DNA of 64,000 nt from Mycobacterium sp. (GCA_003987775.1 RXJD01000010.1:154593-218592); one strand, 5' to 3'. Positions 17,469 to 27,052 are shown, numbered from the stretch's first letter. Translations and numbers: made by a program. The notes: generated by a model from the letters alone, not told the origin.

Positions 17469-18806
17469 CTAACGCGTCTCCACCCGGTAGACGTCGACAG
17501 GCTCCGGCAGTCCCTTGAGCTGGTGTGCGCCAAAGCTTTCGAACAGCAGCCCCGAGCCCGCCGACAGATCGCGGACGGTGCGGCTGGCGAGCACCTCACC
17601 GGACCCGGCCATCGCTCCGATGCGGGCGCCGATGTGAACCGCCAGGCCGCTCCACTCCTCGCCTCGCCGCTCGCACTCACCGGTATGGATGCCGGCGCGG
17701 ATCGGGATATTGCGGGCGGCGAGGGCGGGCACCAACTGCAGCGCGCAGCGAGCCGCCTTCGTCGGCGCATCGAACAACGCGAAAATTCCGTCGCCGGTGT
17801 GGCTGACGCGTGTTCCGCCGTAGCGCGAGAGCAGGCTGTCCACCACGCTGTCGTGGCTGTTGAGCTGGTGGCGCCATGCCGCGTCGCCCACCGCGCTGAG
17901 TTTCTCCGTCGAACTGACGATGTCGGTGAACAGCACCGTCTTGAGGACCCGCTCGTCGGCGGGAGCGCCTGAGGTCTCCGTGAAGAATTCGTTGGCCGCT
18001 GCACCCAGCTCATCGAGGACGTCGAAGGGGGTGTGCGGGCCCGGCGACAACAGGTCGAAACGGGCGTTGGGTATGGCGGCGGCGAGTGCCGCCGCGGATT
18101 CCACCGGCACCAAGCGATCACCGTGACGAGCCAGAACCAGGGTCGGCACCTGCACGGCGCCGAGAACGGCACGTACGTCGGTCTCCATGAACGCCTGCCA
18201 CCAAAGCTTGGCCATCGAAGGACTGGACACCGAACGTTGCAGCTTGCCGAACAGTTGCCGGACACCGGAGACCTCGGCGGCCGTCCCGTAGAAAATCTCG
18301 GCCAATGCGCCTCGGCCCCAGTCTCTTTCGACTTCGTCGAGCTGGGATTGCACCTCGGCAGGGGAGAACCCCCACGGATAGTCGGGCGGATCCTGGGAAA
18401 AACGGGCGGCGCTGCCGAACAACCCGAGCCGGCTGACCCGATCGGGGTGGGTGGCGGTGTACAGGATGCTCACGGCGCCGCCTTCGCTGGTACCGAACAG
18501 GCTGACCCGCTCGATGCCCACCGCTTCGACTATCGCGGCGAGATCCTCGACGCGTTCGTTCAGCGACAACAAGTGTGTCGCAGGATCGGAGATGCCGCTG
18601 CCGCGCCGGTCCCACACGACCAGGCGCATCTGCTGCGACGTCAGTTCGATGGCGCGCAGGTAGGGACTGTCGGGTTCGTCGATGGTGTCGACGTTGCCGA
18701 CCACCCACCCCGGCACCCAGATGAGCGTCGGACCGGATTCGCCGAAGATCCGGTACGCCAGGCGCACGTCGCCGTTGCGGGCGTAGCGCACGCCGTCGTC
18801 ACTCAT
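17469..18806 (-). CDS. Alpha/beta hydrolase fused to class III nucleotide cyclase (LipJ/Rv1900c-like)
   Basis: 445 residues. Residues 10-275 are an alpha/beta hydrolase with the nucleophile elbow GTSEGG (Ser107) and VWDRRGSGIS near 64. Residues 287-445 are a class III adenylate/guanylate cyclase domain with metal-binding Asp295 (FTDIVSST) and Asp339 (HTGDGIF). Other catalytic positions look unusual: the transition-state Asn position reads His (GLAVHIGARIG, His391) and the substrate Lys position reads Ser (Ser335), while Arg395 is kept. I recall similar departures in Rv1900c, which is still active. The ATG at 18806 follows GAGG; a longer start would add 24 unconserved residues. It is inserted between the Rv2319c-like and usp genes and faces alkB. 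Confidence 0.85.
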   Translation of the reverse strand: MSDDGVRYARNGDVRLAYRIFGESGPTLIWVPGWVVGNVDTIDEPDSPYLRAIELTSQQMRLVVWDRRGSGISDPATHLLSLNERVEDLAAIVEAVGIERVSLFGTSEGGAVSILYTATHPDRVSRLGLFGSAARFSQDPPDYPWGFSPAEVQSQLDEVERDWGRGALAEIFYGTAAEVSGVRQLFGKLQRSVSSPSMAKLWWQAFMETDVRAVLGAVQVPTLVLARHGDRLVPVESAAALAAAIPNARFDLLSPGPHTPFDVLDELGAAANEFFTETSGAPADERVLKTVLFTDIVSSTEKLSAVGDAAWRHQLNSHDSVVDSLLSRYGGTRVSHTGDGIFALFDAPTKAARCALQLVPALAARNIPIRAGIHTGECERRGEEWSGLAVHIGARIGAMAGSGEVLASRTVRDLSAGSGLLFESFGAHQLKGLPEPVDVYRVETR

Positions 18807-18886
18807 ACGGAGATGGTGGCACCTCGCGGGTCCGGGAGAGTAACACGGGTTCGCGACTGAACAGATCACCAAATTCATGCATCAGT

Positions 18887-18910
18887 TGAACAAATCAGCT
18901 GATATGTTCA
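18887..18910. promoter_or_regulatory. 24-bp palindrome upstream of alkB
   Basis: Arms TGAACA/TGTTCA enclose the perfect palindrome ATCAGCTGAT with one unpaired A on each side, so 11 of 12 base pairs match. It sits 51 bases before the alkB start in the spacer shared with the hydrolase-cyclase gene. It is a strong candidate operator for the TetR regulator encoded third in the operon. Confidence 0.65.
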
Positions 18911-18961
18911 TTGCAGCAGACGACGACGTCCGCGGCCAGACGATGACGGAGGAGGTTCGCG

Positions 18962-20182
18962 ATGGCGAACATGGTGAAGCTGAATACCGGCGGTGACGTC
19001 GCGGTATGGCGGGACCGGAAGCGATACCTATGGCCCCTTGGCCTGATCCTTCCGACGTCCCTGCTGGCGGCCGTCGGGATGGCCTGGCTATTCGGCCGGC
19101 TCGGATGGGCCGCTGCCACGCCGGTGCTGTGGTGGGTCGGACCGATTCTGCTCTACGTGCTGTTGCCGATTCTCGACACCTTCTTCGGCGCCGACGACCA
19201 GAATCCGCCCGACGACGTGATCGAGTACCTGGAGAACGACAAGTACTACCGGTACTGCACTTATGCGTTCATACCCCTGCAGATGGCCAGCCTCGTCGTG
19301 GCGTGCTACCTCTGGTCGGCGCACGACCTGAGCTGGCTGGGAATCAGCGGCGGCCTGGGCCTGATCTCCAAGATCGGGGTCATGGTGACGATGGGTGTGA
19401 TCGGCGGGGTCGGCATCAACACCGCGCACGAAATGGGCCACAAGCGCGAGGAACTGGAGCGCTGGCTGTCCAAGGTGACGCTCGCCCAGACCCTCTACGG
19501 GCACTTCTACATCGAACACAACCGCGGCCACCACGTCCGCGTCTCCACCCCGGAGGACCCGGCCAGCGCACGCTTCGGTGAGAGTTTCTGGATGTTCCTG
19601 CCGCGCAGCGTCTTCGGCTCGCTGAAGTCGGCATGGGAACTGGAGAAGACGCGGATGCAGCGACTTGGCAAGTCCGCGTGGAGTATTCACAACGACGTGC
19701 TCAACGCGTGGGTGATGTCTTTGGTGCTGTTCGGCGCGCTGACGGCCGCTTTCGGATGGCAGGTGTTGCCGTTCCTGATCATTCAGGCGGCCTACGGTGC
19801 GTCGCTGCTGGAATCGGTGAACTTCCTCGAGCACTACGGACTGTTGCGGCAGAAGACGCCGTCGGGACGTTACGAACGCTGCGCCCCGGTGCACAGCTGG
19901 AATTCCGACCACATCGTCACCAACGTCTTCCTGTACCACCTGCAGCGCCACAGCGACCACCACGCCAACCCGGTGCGGCGTTACCAGACCCTGCGCAGCA
20001 TGGACGGGGCGCCGAATCTGCCGAGTGGATATGCCACGTTGATCGGGTTGACCTACTTCCCTCCGCTGTGGCGCCGGCTGATGGACCATCGCGTCATGGC
20101 GCACTACGGCGGCGACATCAGCCGGGTGAACGTCGATCCGCGCAAGCGTGACAAGGTCCTCGCCAGGTACGGAGCCTCTTGA
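18962..20182 (+). CDS. alkB: Alkane 1-monooxygenase AlkB
   Basis: 406 residues, integral membrane non-haem di-iron hydroxylase that oxidises the end carbon of n-alkanes. All histidine boxes are visible: HEMGHK (about 156-161), EHNRGHH (about 184-190) and LQRHSDHH (about 327-334), plus NFLEHYGL. Six hydrophobic segments are present. The ATG at 18962 has GGAGGAGG 8 bases upstream. The stop overlaps the rubredoxin start (TGATG), so electrons are supplied by a co-translated partner. The operon is not at this place in M. tuberculosis, where alkB is Rv3252c. Confidence 0.95.
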   Translation: MANMVKLNTGGDVAVWRDRKRYLWPLGLILPTSLLAAVGMAWLFGRLGWAAATPVLWWVGPILLYVLLPILDTFFGADDQNPPDDVIEYLENDKYYRYCTYAFIPLQMASLVVACYLWSAHDLSWLGISGGLGLISKIGVMVTMGVIGGVGINTAHEMGHKREELERWLSKVTLAQTLYGHFYIEHNRGHHVRVSTPEDPASARFGESFWMFLPRSVFGSLKSAWELEKTRMQRLGKSAWSIHNDVLNAWVMSLVLFGALTAAFGWQVLPFLIIQAAYGASLLESVNFLEHYGLLRQKTPSGRYERCAPVHSWNSDHIVTNVFLYHLQRHSDHHANPVRRYQTLRSMDGAPNLPSGYATLIGLTYFPPLWRRLMDHRVMAHYGGDISRVNVDPRKRDKVLARYGAS

Positions 20183-20382
20183 TGGCCGCCTATAAATGCC
20201 CTGATTGCGACTATGTCTACGACGAAGCTACGGGTGCGCCTCATCTGGGCTATCCGGCGGGAACCAGCTGGGACGACGTGGAGGATGGCTGGCGCTGCCC
20301 GGACTGCGGCGTCCGAGAGAAGTTCGACTTCAACCCGCGGCGCGCCCACTCGACGGCAGGAGCTGAGCCCGATGCGCAATAG
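20182..20382 (+). CDS. rubA: Rubredoxin, electron donor to AlkB (RubA-like)
   Basis: 66 residues with two iron-binding knuckles, CPDCDYVYDE and CPDCGVREKFDF, the single FeS4 site of rubredoxins. It carries electrons from a reductase to AlkB. The ATG overlaps the alkB stop. The C-terminal 15 residues beyond the fold are a short unstructured tail. Only one rubredoxin is encoded here; M. tuberculosis has two (rubA and rubB) after alkB, as I recall. No rubredoxin reductase gene is in the window. Confidence 0.92.
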   Translation: MAAYKCPDCDYVYDEATGAPHLGYPAGTSWDDVEDGWRCPDCGVREKFDFNPRRAHSTAGAEPDAQ

Positions 20383-21010
20383 TCTCGGGTGGATGGTTGA
20401 GCCGACTTCCCCGCGAAACCGCAGCCCGTATCAGAACAACGCCGTTGCCTTGATGCGCAACGGGGTGCTGGACGCGATGCAGCGGTTGCTTGTCGAACGC
20501 AGGTGGTCGACGATCACCATGGCCGATGTCGCCAAGGCGGCGGGCATCAGCCGGGGCACCCTCTACAACGAGTTCGGTACGCGGAGGGGTCTGGCGCGCA
20601 ACTACGCGCTGCGGCTGACCGACAGCATCATCATCGGGATGGAGGCGGCGGTCCATGATCATCCCGACGATGGCTACGGCACCCTGCACTCGGCATTCAG
20701 CCAATTCTTCACCCATGCCGACACCGATCCGCTGGTGCGGGCGTTGCGGACTGAAGACGCGCCCAATGACCTACTCCGGATGATCACCGTCGAAAGCCAA
20801 TTCATCGTTGATTACGCCGCGGAACACCTGGCCGAGATCTTCCAGCGAAGCTGGGTGGGGGCCGAAGCCTTTGATGCCCATGTACTCGGCCGGACCATCG
20901 CCCGGTCCGCGCTGAGCTTTCTCGCCCTGCCGCCGGTCGGTGCCGAGGACGCGGCGACGACCATCGCCCACGTTCTGGCGCCGTTCCTCAACTCGATCCG
21001 GCGGGACTAG
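20372..21010 (+). CDS. TetR-family regulator of the alkane operon
   Basis: 212 residues. The helix-turn-helix is ITMADVAKAAGISRGTLYNEFGTRRGLARNYA at about 44-75; the rest is the helical ligand and dimer domain. The ATG at 20372 has AGGAG 9 bases upstream and overlaps the rubredoxin gene by 11 bases; an ATG at 20393 is a weaker choice. TetR genes after alkB-rubredoxin (Rv3249c, AlkX of other actinobacteria) repress the operon and are released by fatty acids or alkanes, so the same loop through the palindrome at 18887 is probable. Confidence 0.88.
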   Translation: MRNSLGWMVEPTSPRNRSPYQNNAVALMRNGVLDAMQRLLVERRWSTITMADVAKAAGISRGTLYNEFGTRRGLARNYALRLTDSIIIGMEAAVHDHPDDGYGTLHSAFSQFFTHADTDPLVRALRTEDAPNDLLRMITVESQFIVDYAAEHLAEIFQRSWVGAEAFDAHVLGRTIARSALSFLALPPVGAEDAATTIAHVLAPFLNSIRRD

Positions 21011-21027
21011 TCACCGGTCCGCGCCAC

Positions 21028-22344
21028 CTACCGGGAGGCGGCGGCGTTGGCCGCGGCCTGGGCCTGCTGCAGCGTCGTCGCGATATCGCCTCGGCCCAGG
21101 AACATGTCGTCGAAAAAGGGCTGCAGGGCCTCGTTTCCGGCGGCGAATCCCACCCCGCCGGGCGCCGGGATCCGTGGCCCGCCCAGGACCGCGAAGAACG
21201 GCCCGACGTCCACGCCCCTGGCCTTCCAGTACGCGAAGTAGCCCGGCTGGGCCGACAGCACCGCCGGGATGGCCGCGCCTTCGCGGCCCAGATAGGCGTT
21301 GCCTTCGCTGCTGCCCATCCAGGCCAGCACCTGGCGCACGGCATCGGGGTGCTTGGATGCCGAATTGCCCGCTGCGGCAATCCCGTTGGTGACCGTGACG
21401 CGGCCCTTGGGGCCGATCGGCATCATCGCCACCCCCCAGTGGAAGGTGGCGTCGCGCGCCACCGCGGCCAGGCTGTAGGTCCCGGACTGGAACAGCGCCA
21501 TCTTGCCGGCCAGGAACTGGTTGCGGGAGAAGTCGCCGTTGTCGTTGGTGTCGGAGGCCGGCGGTGCGACGTGGTCGGTGTTGATCAGTCCCACGAGGTA
21601 GCGGAAAGCCAGCAGCGACTCGGGATTGTCGAACGCGAACTCGTTGCCGCGCTGGAACACTCCGCCGGCCGAGCCGATGTAGTTGAGGTAGATCGCCTGC
21701 GGGTCGTTGGCGGCGTTGTATCCCCACTGACGCACCCGCCGGGGCTCGAAACCCGGTGTGCCGGCGAGGTGCCCGTCGGCGTCGACGGTCAGGCGGGCCA
21801 GCAGCGGCCGCAGGGTGTCGTCGCTGCCTGGGCTCCAGCGCAGGGTGTCCAGCACGGCGGGATCGACGCCGGCCGCGGCCAGGAGGTCGGCGTTGTAGAA
21901 CACCGCGATGCCGGCGTCGGTGAGTTGCGGCACCCCCCATAGGACGCCGTTGCGGGTGAACTGCTCGGTGACCGCCGGGTCCCAGCCCTGGTCCGGCCCC
22001 TCGATCTTGATCAGGCGGCCGCTGTCGGCGTACGCGTCGAGGTAGGCGTTGGACACCCAGAAGATGTCGTCGGCGCTGCCGCCGGCCACGTCGGTGCGCA
22101 GGGTGTCGAAGTAGTTCGAGAACGCCACCATGTTGGTGCGCACCTCGATGTCGGGGTGCGTGCGCGTGAAAGCCCGGAAGGACTCCTGGTAGACCCGCGC
22201 GATGGGTTCCGCCCACAGTCGCACCGTCACCACGATCTTGCCGTTGTCCCCGGCGCGGCCCATCAGAATCGCCGTCGTCATCAGCAACGCGGCGGTCAGC
22301 GTGAGCGCCAGCGCGAACACGGTCGAGAATCTTGGCTTAGTCAC
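21028..22344 (-). CDS. uspC: Sugar ABC transporter substrate-binding protein UspC
   Basis: 438 residues, family of extracellular solute-binding proteins (MalE/UgpB fold). Start chosen at the GTG at 22344, preceded by GAGGG, giving a basic N-terminus and a hydrophobic anchor (FALALTLTAALLMTTAILMG). Ligand-cleft stretches such as NGVLWGVPQLTDAGIAVFYNADLL are recognisable. It corresponds to Rv2318, reported to bind amino sugars. No Cys is present near the N-terminus, so this copy does not look like a lipoprotein and may be held by an uncleaved anchor. It lies downstream of uspA and uspB in one leftward operon. Confidence 0.9.
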   Translation of the reverse strand: MTKPRFSTVFALALTLTAALLMTTAILMGRAGDNGKIVVTVRLWAEPIARVYQESFRAFTRTHPDIEVRTNMVAFSNYFDTLRTDVAGGSADDIFWVSNAYLDAYADSGRLIKIEGPDQGWDPAVTEQFTRNGVLWGVPQLTDAGIAVFYNADLLAAAGVDPAVLDTLRWSPGSDDTLRPLLARLTVDADGHLAGTPGFEPRRVRQWGYNAANDPQAIYLNYIGSAGGVFQRGNEFAFDNPESLLAFRYLVGLINTDHVAPPASDTNDNGDFSRNQFLAGKMALFQSGTYSLAAVARDATFHWGVAMMPIGPKGRVTVTNGIAAAGNSASKHPDAVRQVLAWMGSSEGNAYLGREGAAIPAVLSAQPGYFAYWKARGVDVGPFFAVLGGPRIPAPGGVGFAAGNEALQPFFDDMFLGRGDIATTLQQAQAAANAAASR

Positions 22345-22440
22345 GTGAGCCCTCGCTCGCGGGCCGCCGTCGAGATTGCCGTGAGGGTCGTGATCCCGCG
22401 TGATTCGCAGCCGTGGGGGCAATCTCGGCGCAACCCCGGC

Positions 22441-23262
22441 TCACTTGAGTCCCGAGACCAGAATCGAGGACACGATGTGCCGCTGGAACGCCAGGAACAG
22501 CACGATCAGCGGCACGATCGCGACCGTCGTCGCCGCCATCACCAGCGTCCACTGCGAGTTGTAGCGGGACTGCAGGTCGGCGGTGGCCACCGTCAGCACC
22601 CGCCACTTGCGGCCGCTGGTGATCACCAGCGGCCACATGAAGTTGTTCCACTGCGAGACCACGGTGATCATCGTCAGCGCGGCCAGCACCGGCTTGCTCG
22701 ACGGCAGGATCACATGCACCAGCACGTCCAGCGTGTTGGCGCCGTCCAGATGCGCGGCGTTGATCAGGTCATCGGGGATGATCCGGAAATGCTCGCGCAG
22801 CAGGAAGATCGCATACGGCGAGCCGAACATGAACGGAATCACCAACGCCCAGAAGGTGTTTCGCAGTCCCATCTGGGCCATCATCAGATACAGCGGCACC
22901 ACCGTCACCGTGCCCGGCACCATCAGGGTCGCGACGTAGACCCAGAACAGGGCGTCACGGCCGGGGAAGTGCAGCCGCGCGAACGCGTAACCGGCCAGCA
23001 CCGAGAAGGTCATCTGCCCCAGCAGGATCACCGTGGTCATCAGCGCGGTGACCGCCGCCGCGCGGCCGAACCCGGTGCCCACCAGGTCGGTGTAATTGGT
23101 CAGGGTCGGCGGGTGCGGCCACTGCAGCGGGGAACCGGTGGCGAACTGGTGCTCGGAGGTGAACGAGGTGAGTAACCCGAGAGCGAACGGCGCCACCGTG
23201 ATCAGCGCACCGGCGAGCAGTCCGGCGTAGATCAGCCCCAACGACGCCCTAGACGAGGTCAT
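22441..23262 (-). CDS. uspB: Sugar ABC transporter permease UspB
   Basis: 273 residues, six membrane helices, MalG-type permease. The EAA cytoplasmic loop that contacts the ATPase reads NAAHLDGANTLDVLVHVILPSSKP at about 167-190. It overlaps uspA by 14 bases. No ATPase gene is in the operon, so a shared ATPase encoded elsewhere must energise it, as is known for this system in mycobacteria. Rv2317 equivalent. Confidence 0.92.
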   Translation of the reverse strand: MTSSRASLGLIYAGLLAGALITVAPFALGLLTSFTSEHQFATGSPLQWPHPPTLTNYTDLVGTGFGRAAAVTALMTTVILLGQMTFSVLAGYAFARLHFPGRDALFWVYVATLMVPGTVTVVPLYLMMAQMGLRNTFWALVIPFMFGSPYAIFLLREHFRIIPDDLINAAHLDGANTLDVLVHVILPSSKPVLAALTMITVVSQWNNFMWPLVITSGRKWRVLTVATADLQSRYNSQWTLVMAATTVAIVPLIVLFLAFQRHIVSSILVSGLK

Positions 23263-24121
23263 AGCTGATCCGTCTGCGGAAGTAGAGGTGCTGAACGAAG
23301 GTGACGCCGACCAGGATGACGAACAGCACGACGGCCATCACCGCGGCGCGGCCGATCGACGCCGCACCGAACGCCTCGGAGTAGATCTGGTGGGCCACCA
23401 GGTCGGTGCTGCCCTCTGGGCCCCCGCCGGTCAACGCGTAGACGGTGTCGAAAACCTGTGCGGTGCTGACGATCCCGGTGACCAGGACGAAGAACGTGGT
23501 GGGCCGCAGCATGGGCAGGGTGATGCGCCAGAACCGCTGCCACACGCCGGCGCCGTCGGTGCGCGCGGCGTTGTGCACGTCCTCCGGGATCGCCAGCAGG
23601 CCGGCCAGGAAGGACAGCGAGACGTAGCCGACGTTGGTCCAGATGACGACGGCCGACACCATCGGCAGGGCGAGGTCGGGGTTGGTCAGCCACTCGATGC
23701 GCCGTCCGAGCAGGGTGCTGACCGCGCCGTCGGTGGGCGCCAGAATCCAGCGCCACAACACCGCGATCGCCAGTGGCGCGCAGATCCACGGCAGCACGTA
23801 CAGCGTGCGGAACAACCCGCTACCCGGAAGCCGCGGGGCCAGCAGCAGGGCGGCCAGCAGGCCCAACGCCGTCTGCGCCGGCACGACGAGCGCGACGAAG
23901 ATCGCGGTGACCACCAGCGAGTCGGCGAAGTCGCCGTCGTGCAGTACCGAGCGCCAGTTCGCGAAGCCGACATAGTGCAGCGGCCCCAGCAGGTCCCAGC
24001 GATAGAGGCTGAGCCACACCACCACCAGGATCGGCAGCAGCAGGAAGGCGACGACGCCGAACAGGCTGGGCGCCAGCAATGCGTAGGCCAGCGCGGTGGA
24101 GCGGCGTGGCGCGTCGGGCAT
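23249..24121 (-). CDS. uspA: Sugar ABC transporter permease UspA
   Basis: 290 residues from the ATG at 24121, the same length I recall for Rv2316. Six membrane helices, MalF-type permease; the EAA loop is NAARTDGAGVWQRFWRITLPML. An open frame continues upstream to 24970 but lies opposite tldD and is not protein-like. Only 33 bases separate its start from the divergent tldD start, so both promoters are compressed into or overlap the neighbouring genes. Confidence 0.92.
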   Translation of the reverse strand: MPDAPRRSTALAYALLAPSLFGVVAFLLLPILVVVWLSLYRWDLLGPLHYVGFANWRSVLHDGDFADSLVVTAIFVALVVPAQTALGLLAALLLAPRLPGSGLFRTLYVLPWICAPLAIAVLWRWILAPTDGAVSTLLGRRIEWLTNPDLALPMVSAVVIWTNVGYVSLSFLAGLLAIPEDVHNAARTDGAGVWQRFWRITLPMLRPTTFFVLVTGIVSTAQVFDTVYALTGGGPEGSTDLVAHQIYSEAFGAASIGRAAVMAVVLFVILVGVTFVQHLYFRRRISYDLV

Positions 24122-24154
24122 GAATGTATTAAAGCCGGTCGTTACGGTGTACCC

Positions 24155-25672
24155 GTGACACCGAACCGGGGAATCGACGCCGACTTCCTTGACCTGCCGC
24201 GGCAGCAGTTGGCGGATGCCGCGTTGTCTGCGGCGAGAGCGGCCGGGGCCAGTTATGCAGACCTGCGGATTCACCGCATCAGCACCGAGATAGTCCAGCT
24301 GCGCGACGGCGAACTCGAGACCGCCGTCCTGTCCCGCGACATCGGGCTGGCCGTGCGGGTGATCGTCGCGGGCACGTGGGGTTTCGCCTCCCACGCCGAG
24401 TTGTCGCCGGAGGTGGCGGCCCGCACCGCGCGGCACGCCGTGCAGGTGGCCACGATCCTGGCGGCGCTGAACACCGAACAGGTCAGGCTCGCCGCCGAGC
24501 CGGTCTACACCGACGCGATGTGGGCGTCGGACTACCAGATCGACCCGTTCGGCGTTCCGGCGTCCGAGAAGATCAGCGTGCTCGAGGAGTACTCCCGGCG
24601 GCTGCTGGACGCCGACGGCGTCGACCACGTGTCGGCCACCTTCAACGCCGCCAAGGAACAGACCTTCTACGCCGACACCTTCGGATCCTCGATCACCCAG
24701 CAACGGGCGCGGCTGCAGCCGCAACTCGAGGCGACGACCGTCAACGCCAAGGCGGGCAACTTCGAGTCGATGCGCACGCTGGCGCCCCCCATGGCGCGCG
24801 GCTGGGAGCTGGTGGCCGGCGACGACATCTGGAACTGGTCCGCCGAGCTCGCGGAGTTGCCCGACCTGCTCTACGAGAAGGTGCATGCGCCCTCGGTGGT
24901 GCCGGGCCCCACCGACCTGGTGATCGACCCCAGCAATCTGTGGCTCACCATCCACGAATCCATCGGCCACGCAACGGAATACGACCGAGCCATCGGCTAC
25001 GAGGCCGCGTATGCGGGTACGTCGTTCGCGACTCCGGACAAACTCGGCACCATGCAGTACGGCTCACCGGTGATGAACGTGACCGCCGACCGCACCGTCG
25101 ATTTCGGTTTGGCCACAGTCGGTTACGACGACGAAGGGGTCGCCGCCCAGAGCTGGGACCTGGTGCGCGACGGCGTGTTCGTCGGCTATCAACTCGACCG
25201 GGTGTTCGCTCCGAGACTGGGGGAGCCACGCTCGAACGGGTGCTCCTACGCCGACTCCGCCCACCACGTGCCGATCCAGCGAATGGCCAACGTCTCGCTG
25301 CAGCCGGGACCGGAGGACCTGAGTACCGAGGATTTGATCAGCCGGGTCGACGACGGCATCTACATCGTCGGCGACAAGTCGTGGTCGATTGACATGCAGC
25401 GCTACAACTTTCAGTTCACCGGGCAGCGGTTCTACCGCATCCGCGACGGTCGTCTGTACGGGCAGTTGCGTGACGTGGCCTACCAGGCGACCACCACCGA
25501 CTTCTGGAATGCGATGGAAGCGGTGGGCGGCCGGTCGACGTGGCGACTGGGCGGCGCGCTCAATTGCGGCAAGGCCCAACCCGGTCAGATCGCACCGGTC
25601 AGCCACGGCTGCCCGTCGGCGTTGTTCCGCGGCATCAACGTGCTCAACACCCGGACCGAGGGCGGCCGATGA
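24155..25672 (+). CDS. tldD: TldD-family metalloprotease (Rv2315c-like)
   Basis: 505 residues, equal to Rv2315c as I remember it. The zinc site motif HESIGHATEYD (H267, H271) is the HExxxH of TldD. The C-terminal glycine-rich part GVFVGYQLDR, GCPSALFRGINV is typical. TldD forms a heterodimeric protease with TldE/PmbA that trims modified peptides or degrades unfolded ones. The GTG start at 24155 gives the family N-terminus; the upstream open frame lies opposite uspA. Its stop overlaps the start of the partner gene. Confidence 0.92.
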   Translation: MTPNRGIDADFLDLPRQQLADAALSAARAAGASYADLRIHRISTEIVQLRDGELETAVLSRDIGLAVRVIVAGTWGFASHAELSPEVAARTARHAVQVATILAALNTEQVRLAAEPVYTDAMWASDYQIDPFGVPASEKISVLEEYSRRLLDADGVDHVSATFNAAKEQTFYADTFGSSITQQRARLQPQLEATTVNAKAGNFESMRTLAPPMARGWELVAGDDIWNWSAELAELPDLLYEKVHAPSVVPGPTDLVIDPSNLWLTIHESIGHATEYDRAIGYEAAYAGTSFATPDKLGTMQYGSPVMNVTADRTVDFGLATVGYDDEGVAAQSWDLVRDGVFVGYQLDRVFAPRLGEPRSNGCSYADSAHHVPIQRMANVSLQPGPEDLSTEDLISRVDDGIYIVGDKSWSIDMQRYNFQFTGQRFYRIRDGRLYGQLRDVAYQATTTDFWNAMEAVGGRSTWRLGGALNCGKAQPGQIAPVSHGCPSALFRGINVLNTRTEGGR

Positions 25673-27042
25673 TCACACCTCAGCACGTCATCAACATCGT
25701 CCTGGACGAGGCCGCCAAGATCGGGCGTGCCGACGAGACCATGGTGCTGGTCACCGACAAGGTCGAGGCGACGCTGCGTTGGGCGAACAGCACGATGACC
25801 ACCAACGGCGTCGCGGTCACCCGCAGTGTGACCGTGATTTCCATTGTGCGCGAAGGTGATAGGGCCTTCGTGGGAACCGTGGTGACGGGCGAGGCGGACC
25901 CGACGGTGCTGCCCGGGCTGGTGGCGTCATCGCAGGATGCGGCCCGCACCGCCCCGGAGGCCGGGGACGCGGCGCCGCTGCTCGGCGGCTCTGGGGAGCC
26001 CGCCGACTGGGACGCTCCGGTACCCGGCACCGGGACGGGGGTGTTCAGCGGTATCACCGGTCCGCTGTGCACGGGTTTCCGGGGCAGCGACCGGTTGTTC
26101 GGCTATGCGCACCACAGTGTTTCGACGACATTCCTGGCGTCGTCGACCGGCCTGCGGCGGCGCTACACCCAACCGTCGGGGTCTATCGAGCTCAACGCCA
26201 AGCGCGGTGACGCCAGCGCCTGGGCGGGCATCGGCACCGCGGATTTCCTTGACGTGCCTATCGATTCGCTGCTTGCGGAACTCTCCACGCGACTGGGCTG
26301 GGCGTCGCGCACGGTGGAACTGCCCGCCGGCCGATACGAGACGATCATGCCGCCCTCCACGGTCGCCGACATGATGATCTACCTGGCCTGGAAAATGGCC
26401 GGGCGCGGCGCCCAGGAGGGCCGCACCGCGCTCTCGGCGCCCGGCGGCGGGACCCGGGTGGGGGAGCGGCTGACGGATCTGCCGCTCACCATGTTCTCCG
26501 ACCCGATGGCTCCGGGCCTGGCGTGCACCCCTTTTGTTGCGGTGAGCAACTCCTCAGAGACCATGTCGGTCTTCGACAACGGCATGGAGATCAACCAGGT
26601 CGACTGGGTCCGCAACGGCGTGATCAACGCACTGGCCTATCCGCGCGCTACGGCGGCGCGCTTCGACGCGCCGGTCGCGGTTGCCTGCGACAACATCATC
26701 ATGACCGGCGGATCGGCCGAACTGGCCGACATGATCGCCTCCACCGAGCGGGGACTGCTGTTGACCACGCTCTGGTATATCCGCGAGGTCGAGCCCACCA
26801 CCCTGCTTCTGACGGGTCTGACGCGCGACGGGGTGTACCTCATCGAGGACGGCGAGGTGACCGGCGCGGTCAACAACTTCCGGTTCAACGAAAGCCCGCT
26901 GGATCTGTTGCGGCGGGCGACCGAGGCGGGCGTCAGCGAGAAGACGCTGCCCCGCGAGTGGGGCGATTGGGCCACCCGGGCGGCGATGCCGTCACTGCGG
27001 ATACCCGACTTCCATATGTCGTCGGTCAGTCAGGCGCAGTAG
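25669..27042 (+). CDS. pmbA: TldE/PmbA-family partner subunit (Rv2314c-like)
   Basis: 457 residues, start ATG overlapping the tldD stop (ATGA). It shares the TldD fold but lacks the HExxxH zinc motif: the corresponding place reads [21 protein letters not shown], as in TldE/PmbA, the non-catalytic subunit that builds the active cavity with TldD. The C-terminal [34 protein letters not shown] is characteristic. Co-translation with tldD fits a 1:1 complex. Confidence 0.92.
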   Translation: MITPQHVINIVLDEAAKIGRADETMVLVTDKVEATLRWANSTMTTNGVAVTRSVTVISIVREGDRAFVGTVVTGEADPTVLPGLVASSQDAARTAPEAGDAAPLLGGSGEPADWDAPVPGTGTGVFSGITGPLCTGFRGSDRLFGYAHHSVSTTFLASSTGLRRRYTQPSGSIELNAKRGDASAWAGIGTADFLDVPIDSLLAELSTRLGWASRTVELPAGRYETIMPPSTVADMMIYLAWKMAGRGAQEGRTALSAPGGGTRVGERLTDLPLTMFSDPMAPGLACTPFVAVSNSSETMSVFDNGMEINQVDWVRNGVINALAYPRATAARFDAPVAVACDNIIMTGGSAELADMIASTERGLLLTTLWYIREVEPTTLLLTGLTRDGVYLIEDGEVTGAVNNFRFNESPLDLLRRATEAGVSEKTLPREWGDWATRAAMPSLRIPDFHMSSVSQAQ

Positions 27043-27052
27043 CGTACGAAAG

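Noticed and set aside
18807-18878. N-terminal extension of the hydrolase-cyclase protein
   Set aside because: The 24 extra residues are not like the family, and the start at 18806 has GAGG upstream and begins the conserved domain.
24122-24970. Open frame extending uspA upstream on the minus strand
   Set aside because: It lies opposite tldD, has no protein-like composition, and the 290-residue UspA from 24121 matches the family length.
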